This document shows positions 6,901 to 14,409 of a stretch of DNA of 27,561 nucleotides, piece by piece. The notes beneath the pieces were generated by a model. It was not told the DNA's origin. It ran no database searches and worked only from the letters and a program-made list of their open reading frames with translations. Location: contig CAQVQZ010000005.1 of assembly GCA_948902155.1 (NCBI GenBank), positions 1 to 27,561 of the forward strand, in the 5' to 3' direction. The position numbers were made by a program, and so were the translations under genes. Position 1 is the stretch's first letter, and each line of letters starts with the position of its first letter. Origin of the DNA: an uncultured Oscillibacter sp. Lineage in GTDB: Bacteria; Bacillota_A; Clostridia; Oscillospirales; Oscillospiraceae.

Positions 6901-9182
6901 AGATGGAAGACGTAGCAGCCTTTTCCACGGACGGACTTACTATGTTGGTCATCAAAAACGATGGCAGTCTCTGGGGCTGGGGTGCAAACTATGTGTGCCA
7001 GCTGGGCCAGGGCTACCACGACCCCTCTGACGGAACGACGGCCAAGGAAGCCGTCAAGATTATGGACAACGTGGTCTGCGCTGACGCCAGCGGCAATCAG
7101 TCCTATGCGGTCACGGCGGACGGCGAACTGTATGCCTGGGGCGGAAACCGGCTGGGCGAACTTGGCTTCACTGGCGGGGACCTCAACGTTCCGGAAAGCT
7201 ATCACGTTTACCGGCCGACGATCTGCCAATCCACACCCAAGCGCATCATGGACGGCGTTGCGTCTGTGAAAAATGGCGTCGTTCTGAAAAAGGATGGAAC
7301 CCTCTGGAGCAATAAATACTATCGGAAGACCAACGGTAGCATAGAGGCAGAAACCTACTACGGCTCCTACCGCAAGATTCTGGACAACGTGCTCCTGCCC
7401 GGCAAAACTCCGGACATCAAGCCCGACAAGCCCGTCACGCCGGAGAAGCCGGACACCCTGCGCATCATGACGGACCCAACCACGACATTCAGCTCGGAAG
7501 CGGCCATCATGCAGGACGGCTCCACAAAGGTGTGGTACAGCGTCACCTGGAACGAGACGGATTACTGGCAGTTCATAAATACCGTCCGAACGCTTGACCT
7601 GGATCTCAAGGCGCTGAATTTGATGGGATATATTGACAGCAAAGACGACTGTTATATCCTGGATCATATGGGCGATTTTTACAATGTCTTCAAAATTGGA
7701 GCAAACGTGAAGCAGCTTGGAGAGGACGGTTCCATCCTGAAAAAGGACGGAACGGTCTGGAGCACAGTCCCAATCAACACAACGCCGGACAAAAATCTCA
7801 CATCCTGGGACGACATGGCCTATATCACGAACAATGTGCGGCAGATCTGTGAAGCCGGTTACGTCAAATTTGTGCTGAAAAACGACGGTTCCGTGTGGTC
7901 CTGGACAGAGGCTTCCCGGGACCCGAAAGCGGAGCCGCTCCTGGGCCGCGATCAAGGCGGACAGGGCAACTCTCTGCGCAAGGTGATGGACGGCGCCGTT
8001 TATATTGTTCCCGGCATGGCCATCAAGGCGGACGGCTCCCTCTGGAGCTGGGGCGCCAACTACTCCACGGGCAACGGGAACGAGGTTTCCTATACCCCTG
8101 TCAAGATCATGGACAACGTGGTGGGCATCTGGAGCCGGAACGGGTATCAGCGCTTTGCCATGACCAAGGACGGCACGCTCGACAGCTGGGGCTATAACGC
8201 CACCGGGCGGGATTCTTTGCTTGGCTACGAGGGCGGAAACAAAACCGTAGCCATCAGCACGCCGGATGATATGGCCTGGACCGAATACTATCAGACAGTC
8301 CCCCGCAAGGTGGATATTGCGGATGTGTGCGCGGTCTACCCAGGCGCTTCCCTCGTCGTACAGAAGTGGGACGGCAGCCTGTGGGTCATCGGCAGGGTGG
8401 AGAACTTCCCCTGCCGCCAGGGCGACGGCACGGAGCCTGAAACCACAAACGTCTTTACGAAGTTCATGGACGGCACGAAGCTCTGCGGCGTGGCGGCGAA
8501 GGGCGATCCCTTCCAGCCCAGCCAGCCCAGCCGCCCCGGCAGCAGCTCTTCCTCCGGGTCCAGCACGCCGGGCACCGTGATTTCCAACAGCGGCGGACGG
8601 CCCAACACCTCCACCGTCAAGCCCAACCCCGCCAAGCCCAGCACGTCTGAGTCCAAGAATCCCTTCAGCGACGTGGCGGAAAACGCGTACTACTACGATG
8701 CGGTGCTCTGGGCCCTGGAGAACGGCGTGACCACCGGCGTGACGGAAACTGAGTTCCGGCCCAACGACACCTGCACGCGGGGACAGGTAGTCACCTTCCT
8801 CTGGCGGGCCAAGGGGTGCCCCGAGCCGAAGACCGTGAAGAATCCCTTCCGGGACGTGGCGGAGTCCAGCCCCTTCTACAAGGCCATCCTCTGGGCCTAT
8901 GAGAACAACATTACCGCCGGGCAGACCGCCAACGCTTTCAATCCCAGCGGCGAGTGTACCAGCGCCCATGTGGTCACCTTCCTCTGGCGGGCCAACGGCA
9001 AGCCCTCCGCCTCCAAGGAGAGCGCCCTGGCCGCCGCCAACTCCGGCCGGTACTTCACCGACGCCGTCGCCTGGGCCGACGCCAGTGGCCTCCTGGACGG
9101 CGTAGGCGCGGACTTCGTGCCCGGCAGCGAGTCCCCCAGAGCGGATATCGTGACCTACCTCTATCGCGATCTGGCAAAGTAA
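3960..9182 (+). CDS. Giant secreted SLH protein with RCC1-like repeat blocks
   Basis: A 1740-residue exported wall protein. Residues 1-29 are a signal peptide (basic start, hydrophobic LTALFCTLSLLLTL, then VSAAG). Residues about 30-438 form a beta-rich domain of unknown family. A spacer of repeated NPD triplets (about 440-458) follows. Residues about 465-1520 hold many RCC1-like units (DGSLYAWSG, DGSLWGWG, ADGELYAWGGNRLGELG) in three blocks separated by LLPGETPDIKPEEP and LLPGKTPDIKPDKP; each block opens with a TFSS/TFVYSKA element. A Ser/Pro-rich linker (about 1520-1565) leads to three SLH domains (NPFSDVAENAYYYDAV, NPFRDVAESSPFYKAI, YFTDAVAWADASGLLDG), which bind pyruvylated secondary wall polymer. 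Start ATG 3960 has AAGGAGG 7 bases upstream. RCC1-like propellers usually mediate binding; no catalytic motif was recognised. The ligand is unknown. Confidence 0.88.
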   Translation: MRNRLWKRLTALFCTLSLLLTLSPAVSAAGSPVESRNINRQDYTTYGNVVTSYLYENGDGGVTRVEYTGGELVIEDYDRSYELADSRTIEPGLPVWGGFFAGEDANFVISGQNNSGENDGAEVIRVEKYSKDWRYEGEASLNGANTTVPFDAGSLRCAEYGGYLYIRTCHEMYRSDDGHNHQSNLTMQVDEDSMDVADAYYDVWCVDYGYISHSFNQFILIDQDRNIIGLDHGDSGSLSMGPNYTPFEVDTRGATLTRYMRKAGESGFTANAQKFCDYSIVQNFAGASGNNTTGASIGGLAETSGGYVTAFNYDGAGSGRNPRSVYLGYTSKSGFSSSAQVISPSSGTSTPVLAPMGLDGGFVLWNGKSGSTPDDTLYYAAYSDGGRVGSVETAAAPLSDCQPIYHDGMAVWYVTDGSAPTFYGLDEDGVTVLNGADTPDDPDNPDNPDNPDNPDNPDQPPAGDLTVEDCALAQPTFVYSKAVLKNGDLYGWSYDYSNMDIGDKTSPSGDRYQSTPIKLDSGYKSVSTSYWGVKADDSLWAWRNMDHYMGWEVKNPPIKKADNVFYAVCGSPVDTSNGGAILRPDGSLYAWSGLIPGTEGGGHDASEAVKAMDGVKQISAVEMYNDFTFLKEDGTLWGIKRQAGNNTLIKLMDGVAAFEMHYETFYAIKTDGSLYKWTSPAYTVPSAEKIIKVMDDVVDVTAFRGICYFLTSNGTMFRTRSAADAEIVKVMEDVVAIEDNCALKSDGSLWTTWDPDTNGENDTFAKILDGVLLPGETPDIKPEEPDEPSTLGDLTAMLAPSTFSSTKAVTTDGSLYGWDEDARLNMGVGSDPRPFSAPGYYYQADPAKIDSGYIASGYCWGVKPDNSLWVWGYDQHTDKMYSGEYIIKPIKVMDDVLCANTEVESSNWALKKDGSLWGWGLEEYVFTGKVNNGKYLPYTKAVKMMDNVKQIDCYNWALSKDGTLYYWDIWAEEGEEGFVKQMEDVAAFSTDGLTMLVIKNDGSLWGWGANYVCQLGQGYHDPSDGTTAKEAVKIMDNVVCADASGNQSYAVTADGELYAWGGNRLGELGFTGGDLNVPESYHVYRPTICQSTPKRIMDGVASVKNGVVLKKDGTLWSNKYYRKTNGSIEAETYYGSYRKILDNVLLPGKTPDIKPDKPVTPEKPDTLRIMTDPTTTFSSEAAIMQDGSTKVWYSVTWNETDYWQFINTVRTLDLDLKALNLMGYIDSKDDCYILDHMGDFYNVFKIGANVKQLGEDGSILKKDGTVWSTVPINTTPDKNLTSWDDMAYITNNVRQICEAGYVKFVLKNDGSVWSWTEASRDPKAEPLLGRDQGGQGNSLRKVMDGAVYIVPGMAIKADGSLWSWGANYSTGNGNEVSYTPVKIMDNVVGIWSRNGYQRFAMTKDGTLDSWGYNATGRDSLLGYEGGNKTVAISTPDDMAWTEYYQTVPRKVDIADVCAVYPGASLVVQKWDGSLWVIGRVENFPCRQGDGTEPETTNVFTKFMDGTKLCGVAAKGDPFQPSQPSRPGSSSSSGSSTPGTVISNSGGRPNTSTVKPNPAKPSTSESKNPFSDVAENAYYYDAVLWALENGVTTGVTETEFRPNDTCTRGQVVTFLWRAKGCPEPKTVKNPFRDVAESSPFYKAILWAYENNITAGQTANAFNPSGECTSAHVVTFLWRANGKPSASKESALAAANSGRYFTDAVAWADASGLLDGVGADFVPGSESPRADIVTYLYRDLAK
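5275..5334 (+). repeat. Nine-base tandem repeat encoding NPD spacer
   Basis: Consecutive codons for Asn/Asp-Pro-Asp repeat about six times (DDPDNPDNPD...DQPP). The units vary at third positions, so this is a protein-level spacer between the N-terminal domain and the first RCC1-like block, and it could still change length by slippage. Confidence 0.85.
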
Positions 9183-9199
9183 ATTTCCATTAGAAAGCC

Positions 9200-9228
9200 T
9201 TGCGGGCATTGTCGAACTGTGCTATAAT
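9200..9228 (+). promoter_or_regulatory. Promoter of the tethered sigma-factor gene
   Basis: TTGCGG (9200-9205), a 17-base spacer and a perfect TATAAT (9223-9228) form a sigma-A-type promoter. The predicted start is near 9235, about 123 bases before the ATG at 9358. It starts only 18 bases after the preceding gene's stop codon. Confidence 0.7.
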
Positions 9229-9236
9229 AACAGTTC
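9214..9236. promoter_or_regulatory. Dyad operator overlapping the -10 box
   Basis: GAACTGT (9214-9220) and ACAGTTC (9230-9236) are perfect inverted 7-base arms separated by 9 bases that contain the -10 hexamer. A protein bound here would block RNA polymerase, so this is a strong repressor-operator candidate. The binding protein is unknown, and no regulator gene is adjacent other than the sigma fusion itself. Confidence 0.6.
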
Positions 9237-9260
9237 ACAACAAGCCCGCCGGACAAGACG

Positions 9261-9305
9261 CAAACCGGCTTCCCCCGTTTCCAGCGGGGGAGGCCGGTTT
9301 TTGCA
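9261..9305 (+). terminator. Intrinsic terminator or attenuator 1
   Basis: A long GC-rich hairpin has its left arm at 9261-9277 (including AAACCGGC and CCCCCG) and its right arm from 9284 (CGGGGG, GCCGGTTT), followed by a short T run. It may end transcription of the SLH gene. It also lies downstream of the 9200-9228 promoter, so it would attenuate the sigma gene or create an RNA of about 70 bases. Confidence 0.7.
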
Positions 9306-9320
9306 AGGGGGGCGCTTGAC

Positions 9321-9345
9321 CGGACCGGGGAGGGTCCGTTTTTTT
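9321..9345 (+). terminator. Terminator-like hairpin 2 just before the sigma gene RBS
   Basis: CGGACC (9321-9326), loop GGGGAG, and GGTCCG (9333-9338) are followed at once by seven T (9339-9345). The ribosome site GGAGG starts at the next base (9346). Its position in the 5' leader implies attenuation rather than ordinary gene-end termination. Confidence 0.6.
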
Positions 9346-9357
9346 GGAGGGTGTCAA

Positions 9358-12300
9358 ATGGAACAGGAACTGATCGAACGAAGCAGGGCCGGGGACCGGC
9401 AGGCCCAGGAGGACCTGATTCTGAAGGTTCAGGATCAGGTGCACTACCACTGCCGGAAGCTTCTGAAAAATGAGGACGACGCCCTGGACGCCACCCAGGA
9501 CGTCCTGATGGCCATGCTCAAGGGCCTGGAGACCCTGCGGGAACCCGCCGCCTTCTGGAGCTGGCTGAACCGGATGACCATCAACCTCTGCTGCAAAAAG
9601 CTGCGGGACTGCCGGGAGGTCTCCCTGCCCGCAGAGGAGTTCCCCCAGGATATTTATGAGAATTTCGACGACCAGACCATCCCGGAGAAGGTGCTGGACA
9701 ACGAGGAAAACCGGCGCTTGATCGTGGAGCTGGTGGACGCCCTGCCGGAGGCCCAGCGGGCCTGCGTGCTGGGGTACTACTACGACGAAATGAGCGTCCG
9801 GGACATCGCCGCCGCCATGGGCACCTCCGAAAACACCGTGAAAAGCCGCCTCTATTACGCCCGGAAGGCCATCAAGGCCGGGGTGGACCGCTACACCGGG
9901 CAGGGCTTCAAGCTCTACGCCCTCTCGCCGCTGCCGTTTTTGCGCTACTTCCTCCAGCAGGAGGCGGCGGAGCATGTGCTGGCCCCCCTGGCGGCGGAGG
10001 CCGTCCGTCAGGCGGTTCTCACCGCCGGAGCGGCGGGAGCTGCCGGGGCCATTGGAGCGGCGGGGGCCGCGGGTTCCTCCGCCGCGGGCGCTGCCGCCGC
10101 CAAGGGCGGCGTGACGGCGGTTTCCGTTATTTTTGCCAAGGTTGCCGGACGGGCGGCGTCCCACAAGGGCATGCTGGCCCTGGCCGGGCTGGTGCTGGCC
10201 GGAAGCGTGGGCGGCGGCGCGGTGCTGCACGCCCGCCGGGACCCGGCTCCGCCGCCTCCGCCTCCGGCGGTGATCGTGGAGACCGCGCCCCATCCCGCCC
10301 CGGCGGACATCCTGCCGCCCTGGACCGGGGGGCATGGGACGGCAATGGCTCCCGTCCTTCCGGAGAGGCCGGAGGAGGAGCGGTTTTATCGTCCGAACGA
10401 AGACAGCGTCCCGGCGGCGGTCCTCCGGGACGAGGACCCGGAAGACGACGGGCCGGAGGAGGTCCTGCCCCCGGCGGAGGATTCTTCCTCGCCGGACGTC
10501 CTGGTGGTAGAGCTGGAACCCGGCGTGCCGCCCCAGGCGGACCCGCCTGCGCCGCCCGCCAAGAAGGAGCCGGAGAAAACTCCGCCCCGCAATGTCCCTC
10601 CCAGCACACCGGCGGATCGGGACGACGATGACGGCGACGATGACGACAACAGTGATTCCGGGACGAACACAAGGCCCGTAGACCCGAAACCGGAAGACCC
10701 CGCGCCGCCGGGCCCGGTAGACCCGAAACCGGAAGACCCCACGCCGCCGGGTCCGGCAGACCCCAAGCCGGAGGACCCCACGCCGCCGGGTCCGGACGAC
10801 CCGAAGCCCGTGGACCCCGTGGACCCGAAACCCGAAGAGCCGGTGGACCCGAAGCCTCCCACGCCGGTACCGCCGCTGAACAGCGTGCTGTACCGTCCAA
10901 ATCCGAACTTCGGCGAGTACATCGGCAAGGACGAGAGCGGCGTCCACAAGTTCGCCGCCGAGGTGCTGGCCAACGGAGAAAACCACCCCTACCCCTTCCT
11001 TTCGGGGCATTATTATTGCAAAGAAGTCGTCTCCGACGGCGACCGCCTTGGATGCCGGGCGGGGTACATCTACGGCATAGCCCCCGGCGCCTGCGAGGTG
11101 CGCTATTACGTCAGTGAGGCCCCCGACGGGCCTTATGTGCTGGGGGCCATCGCCCAGGTGACCGTGCTCCCGGAAACGCCCCTGACCCCGGATTACGATT
11201 GGGGCGGCTATGAGAAGACAAACGAACAGGGCGTTTATCTCTACCGCCGGACCCTCCGGGCCGGGCAGATGGTGTACAAGCCGCCCTTCTCCGGCGGGCA
11301 GGTCCTCAGTCGGGCGGAGAGCACCGACCCCGGCGTGGTCAAGGCCCTGTCTACGGGACAGCTTCAGGCGGTGGGGCCCGGCTCCGCCGACGTGCGGTAC
11401 TATACCCGCTGGGTGGAGGCCGACCCCTGGAAGCTCACCGCCGTAGTGGGCGTGACGGTGCCCAGGCCCGAGGCCCCTCCGCCTCCGCCGCCGGAAACGG
11501 TGCTCCGGCAGGAGGTCACCCTGGGCTACGGCTATAACGGCAATTTCTTTGACCTGTGGGAGGGCGAAGTGCCGGAGGATGCGTCTTTTGCCTCCTCCAA
11601 GCCTTCCGTGGCCTATGTCACGGCGAAAAACGGCGCGTTCTGCACTCTGGCTCCCGGCGAGGCGGTGCTCACCGCCTCCAGCGGGCGGCAGCGGTTTGAG
11701 CTGGCGGTGAACGTGGAGGACGCGTTTGCCTGGAAGTGCGAAACAGAGGGACAGACCATTCCGGCGGGGACCTCCGTGGAGCAGAAATTGGTTTATGACC
11801 CCCTGCCCTACGCGGAGCTGATTGGGGTAGCCTGGGAGAGCGGGGACACCCGTGTGGTCCTGGTGGAGCGGCCAAACGGCGACGTCTGTACGCTTACCGG
11901 CATCGGCCCCGGCACGGCGGAGGTCCGGGCCTTCGCCACCTTTTCAGTACGGACCCCGGACGGCGAAAAGACCGTGAAGGCCACAGCCTCCTTCCGGGTC
12001 CAGGTGGAAGAACCGGAGCTGCCGCCGGAGGACGAGACGGTCGTGCACAGGAAGGAGCTGGAGAGCTTCGGATACTGCTCCGGCTATGGCAGAAGCTGCT
12101 ACTTTGATGAAAAATGGGAGGGCGAGCTGCCGGAGATTCTGACCTTTACGTCTTCGGACCCCAGCGTGGCGGCGGTGGCTCCCACCGGGGAGATCAGCAC
12201 CCTTTCCGCCGGGGCGGTGGAAATCACCGCCTACGACCCAGGAGCGCCGGAAACTCAGTATGTGCTGGCCCTGGAGGTCCAGGACCACTTCGATTGGATT

Positions 12301-13464
12301 TACGTGCTGGACGATTGCCGGGTAAACCTGTTGGACACTTCAAAACCTCACGGTATCAGCAGCATGTCGCTCACCGGGGCGCGCGTCCGGGATGTGGAAT
12401 TTACCAGCAGCGACCCGGATACGGTGGAGGTGTTGAGTTCCTCTTCCTATAACCGGGACTGCCTGCTGAAAGGCTTCCGGCGGGGCGAGGCAGAGCTGAC
12501 CGCAGCGGTCACCTTCAACGTAGAGACCTGTATCGGAGAGCGCATCATGGAGGACACGATTTCCTGCCGCGTCACGGCGGACTATGACAAGGAGACGGAA
12601 GAGGTCGTGCTGGGGGACTTTGGGTTCTGCTCCGGGCGCGGGTACAAGGACACCTTCCGCCGGGCCTACGAGGCGGCGGGAGGGACCCTGCCGGAGGGAA
12701 AGCTATACTACAATTCCTCCGATAACAACGTGGTGGCTCTGGAGCGAAACCAAAACTTTATGGTCAAGGAAGACGGAGATTTCGCCACGGAAAAGGCGGG
12801 AAAGGTATTTCTTTCCGCTGAAGCGTGGGATGATGACCAAAAGCAGTATGTCCTCGTCATCGAAGTCCAGGACCGTTTTGACTGGCGCTATTCCCTGGAG
12901 GACCTGGCCCTGGAGGCGGGGAGCACCGCCGGTCACGGCGTATTCGACTGCGAGATGGGCAGGGACGCGTCCGTGCTGTTCTCCAGCTGGAGCGTCAACG
13001 GCGGCGGAGTCACTGCGGCGCGGAAGCCTGGGGAGTATCTCCTGTGCAGCGTCACCGCCGGGGAACAGCCTGGAACGGCGGAGGTCCGGGGGAATATCAC
13101 CTTTATGGTAAAGGACCACGGAACGTTTAACGAGAATATTTCCTTCCGGGTCACGGTGGAGAAACCGAAGCCGGTGGACCCGCCGGAGGAAGTAAAGCCG
13201 CCGGAAGAGACGAAACCTCCCGAAGAAACAAAACCGCCGGAAGAGGTAAAACCTCCGGAAGAAACGAAGCCTCCCGAAGAGACGGACCCACCCGAGGAAA
13301 CGGACCCGCCCGAAGAGACAGACCCACCCGAAAAGACGGAACCACCGGAGGAAACGGCCCCTCCCGAAGAATCAAAGCCGCCGGAGGAATCCAAACCTCC
13401 CGAGGAAGCGGCCCCGCCTGTGGTGGTAACCCCTCCCGAGGAGACGGAACTGCCTTCCGCCTAA
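9358..13464 (+). CDS. Membrane-tethered ECF sigma factor with large Ig-like exterior
   Basis: A 1368-residue single protein. Residues 1-175 are an ECF-type sigma factor: region 2 around DALDATQDVLMAMLKGL and AAFWSWLNRMTINLC, and region 4 around LPEAQRACVLGYYYDEMS with helix-turn-helix VRDIAAAMGTSENTVKSRLY. An Ala/Gly-rich stretch leads to a membrane helix at about 272-292 (MLALAGLVLAGSVGGGAVL). The exterior has a Pro-rich acidic linker, a DDDDGDDDD patch, PVDPKPEDP repeats (about 440-500), then roughly 780 residues of repeated Ig/BIG2-like modules (SSDPSVAAV, STDPGVVKAL; several end in a DxFxW motif, such as DHFDWIY). A PPEET-rich tail follows, with no LPXTG sorting signal. ATG 9358 is chosen over upstream TTG 9301 because GGAGG lies 7 bases before it and region 2 follows directly. 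Sensing outside and releasing or modulating the sigma domain inside is inferred. It stands alone between two terminators. Confidence 0.85.
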   Translation: MEQELIERSRAGDRQAQEDLILKVQDQVHYHCRKLLKNEDDALDATQDVLMAMLKGLETLREPAAFWSWLNRMTINLCCKKLRDCREVSLPAEEFPQDIYENFDDQTIPEKVLDNEENRRLIVELVDALPEAQRACVLGYYYDEMSVRDIAAAMGTSENTVKSRLYYARKAIKAGVDRYTGQGFKLYALSPLPFLRYFLQQEAAEHVLAPLAAEAVRQAVLTAGAAGAAGAIGAAGAAGSSAAGAAAAKGGVTAVSVIFAKVAGRAASHKGMLALAGLVLAGSVGGGAVLHARRDPAPPPPPPAVIVETAPHPAPADILPPWTGGHGTAMAPVLPERPEEERFYRPNEDSVPAAVLRDEDPEDDGPEEVLPPAEDSSSPDVLVVELEPGVPPQADPPAPPAKKEPEKTPPRNVPPSTPADRDDDDGDDDDNSDSGTNTRPVDPKPEDPAPPGPVDPKPEDPTPPGPADPKPEDPTPPGPDDPKPVDPVDPKPEEPVDPKPPTPVPPLNSVLYRPNPNFGEYIGKDESGVHKFAAEVLANGENHPYPFLSGHYYCKEVVSDGDRLGCRAGYIYGIAPGACEVRYYVSEAPDGPYVLGAIAQVTVLPETPLTPDYDWGGYEKTNEQGVYLYRRTLRAGQMVYKPPFSGGQVLSRAESTDPGVVKALSTGQLQAVGPGSADVRYYTRWVEADPWKLTAVVGVTVPRPEAPPPPPPETVLRQEVTLGYGYNGNFFDLWEGEVPEDASFASSKPSVAYVTAKNGAFCTLAPGEAVLTASSGRQRFELAVNVEDAFAWKCETEGQTIPAGTSVEQKLVYDPLPYAELIGVAWESGDTRVVLVERPNGDVCTLTGIGPGTAEVRAFATFSVRTPDGEKTVKATASFRVQVEEPELPPEDETVVHRKELESFGYCSGYGRSCYFDEKWEGELPEILTFTSSDPSVAAVAPTGEISTLSAGAVEITAYDPGAPETQYVLALEVQDHFDWIYVLDDCRVNLLDTSKPHGISSMSLTGARVRDVEFTSSDPDTVEVLSSSSYNRDCLLKGFRRGEAELTAAVTFNVETCIGERIMEDTISCRVTADYDKETEEVVLGDFGFCSGRGYKDTFRRAYEAAGGTLPEGKLYYNSSDNNVVALERNQNFMVKEDGDFATEKAGKVFLSAEAWDDDQKQYVLVIEVQDRFDWRYSLEDLALEAGSTAGHGVFDCEMGRDASVLFSSWSVNGGGVTAARKPGEYLLCSVTAGEQPGTAEVRGNITFMVKDHGTFNENISFRVTVEKPKPVDPPEEVKPPEETKPPEETKPPEEVKPPEETKPPEETDPPEETDPPEETDPPEKTEPPEETAPPEESKPPEESKPPEEAAPPVVVTPPEETELPSA
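10675..10860 (+). repeat. Tandem PVDPKPEDPxPPGP-coding repeats
   Basis: Units of about 13-15 codons encoding PVDPKPEDPAPPG and variants recur four to five times in the juxtamembrane exterior of the sigma fusion. They probably act as a stiff Pro-rich stalk through the cell wall. The DNA copies are similar enough to allow length change by recombination. Confidence 0.85.
13180..13440 (+). repeat. PPEE(T/S)-coding tandem repeats at the C-terminus
   Basis: About 17 short units of the form PPEET-K/D/A fill the last 90 or so residues of the sigma fusion. The tail is acidic and Pro-rich and probably extended. Alternative codons show the repeat is kept at protein level. A peptidoglycan-spanning or wall-contacting role is a guess. 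Confidence 0.8.
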
Positions 13465-13480
13465 CCGCGCGCCAAGAACC

Positions 13481-13519
13481 AGCAGGGCCAGCCGGACAAC
13501 CGGCTGGCCCTGCTTTTTT
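13481..13519 (+). terminator. Strong intrinsic terminator after the sigma fusion gene
   Basis: A perfect 15-base-pair stem (13481-13495 with 13500-13514), loop ACAA, and a run of T through 13519. It closes the sigma gene and lies 5 bases before the end of the convergent amidohydrolase gene. Confidence 0.93.
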
Positions 13520-13524
13520 ATGTT

Positions 13525-14340
13525 CTAAAGTCCCAAACCATAAATGCGGTTCGCGTTGTCGAAAAACACCGCGTCCCAATGCTTCTCAGGCGCCAGGCGC
13601 TGGATGAAGCCGATATACTCCCCCAGGTTGACAATGGGCCAGTCGGTGCCGAAGAGGATGCCGTCCCATTTTTGAATCGCCGTCAGCCAGGTGCGGAGCA
13701 GGGAGGCGTAGCCCGCCTGTTCCTGAAAATAGCGGTCCAGGTCCGTCCGCCCCTCCAGGAGTCCGGAGAGGTCCGCCGCCACGTTGGGGTTCTTCTCCAC
13801 CACAGCCGCCGCCGCTTCCAGGAAGGGGTTTCCGAAATGACACATGACAAAACGAGTCTCCGGGTGGTCCGCCGCCGTCTCGTCCAGGACCAGGGGATGG
13901 GCGTATTTCAGGTGCGCGCCGGGGAAGGCCGTCAGGCCCATGTGGACCGCCACCGGCTTGTCATAGCGGGCGGCGAGGCGATAAACCGGCTCATAGCGGG
14001 GGTCGGAGAGCCAGATGTGGTTGTAGCCGGGGTAGAGCTTCACGCCGCAGCAGTTCTCCCGGCAGAGGTTTTCCTCGATCCGCTCCACGTAGTCCGGAGG
14101 AAATCCGCCGTCCTGAATGGAGCTGTCCAGACCCACGCAGTAGTGGAACAAATCCGGCGGGTACTGGTGATAGGCGGGGTCCAGGCTGTGGTTGCCCATG
14201 ACCACGCCGTGGACGATGCCGGATTCTCCGTAAGCCTGCCGGAGGTGGGGGATGCTGTTGTGGTGCCCCACCTGCCGGGCCATCTCTTCCGTCTCGGGGT
14301 CCGGGGGGAAGAAGTGGAGGTGGGCGTCGATGATCTTCAT
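13525..14340 (-). CDS. Amidohydrolase-family TIM-barrel metal hydrolase
   Basis: A 271-residue cytoplasmic protein of the amidohydrolase-2 type. Visible metal-site residues are DAHLH (His7, His9), VHMG (His133), CHFGN (His168) and GTDWP (Asp233), at the spacing expected of the barrel; GVKLYPG (Lys101) is also conserved in this group. Members hydrolyse or decarboxylate small cyclic or aromatic acids and related substrates; the substrate here cannot be told. Start ATG 14340 is chosen because AGGAGG lies about 8 bases upstream and the family begins with MKIIDAHxH; the frame remains open further upstream without support. It has its own promoter and is transcribed against its neighbours, so it is probably not part of the envelope system around it. 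Confidence 0.85.
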   Translation of the reverse strand: MKIIDAHLHFFPPDPETEEMARQVGHHNSIPHLRQAYGESGIVHGVVMGNHSLDPAYHQYPPDLFHYCVGLDSSIQDGGFPPDYVERIEENLCRENCCGVKLYPGYNHIWLSDPRYEPVYRLAARYDKPVAVHMGLTAFPGAHLKYAHPLVLDETAADHPETRFVMCHFGNPFLEAAAAVVEKNPNVAADLSGLLEGRTDLDRYFQEQAGYASLLRTWLTAIQKWDGILFGTDWPIVNLGEYIGFIQRLAPEKHWDAVFFDNANRIYGLGL

Positions 14341-14380
14341 GGCGGGTTCCTCCTTTTGGGGACGTTTCTGTATGGATGCT

Positions 14381-14409
14381 ACTATAGCACAGACGGTGGA
14401 AGGGCACAA
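14381..14409 (-). promoter_or_regulatory. Promoter of the amidohydrolase gene
   Basis: On the minus strand, TTGTGC (14409-14404), a 17-base spacer and TATAGT (14386-14381), with TG one base before the -10 box (extended -10). It lies about 40 bases before the start codon. Confidence 0.7.

Noticed and set aside
4062..9209. Very long open frame on the minus strand opposite the giant SLH gene
   Set aside because: Its product is compositionally odd, has no ribosome site or recognisable domain, and mirrors a gene with clear signal peptide, repeats and SLH domains. GC-rich codon use creates such shadows.
9241..9305. Possible c-di-GMP (GEMM) riboswitch, because GACGCAAA appears before the hairpin
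   Set aside because: Only a short string matches; the rest of the GEMM core and its two stems are absent, and the structure is explained by a terminator.
9235..11010. Minus-strand open frame opposite the sigma-factor part
   Set aside because: Antisense to well-defined sigma region 2 and region 4 codons and without start signals.
13440..13464. Possible sortase signal at the end of the sigma fusion (ELPSA)
   Set aside because: It is not LPXTG, and no hydrophobic segment or basic tail follows; the protein is held by its internal membrane helix.
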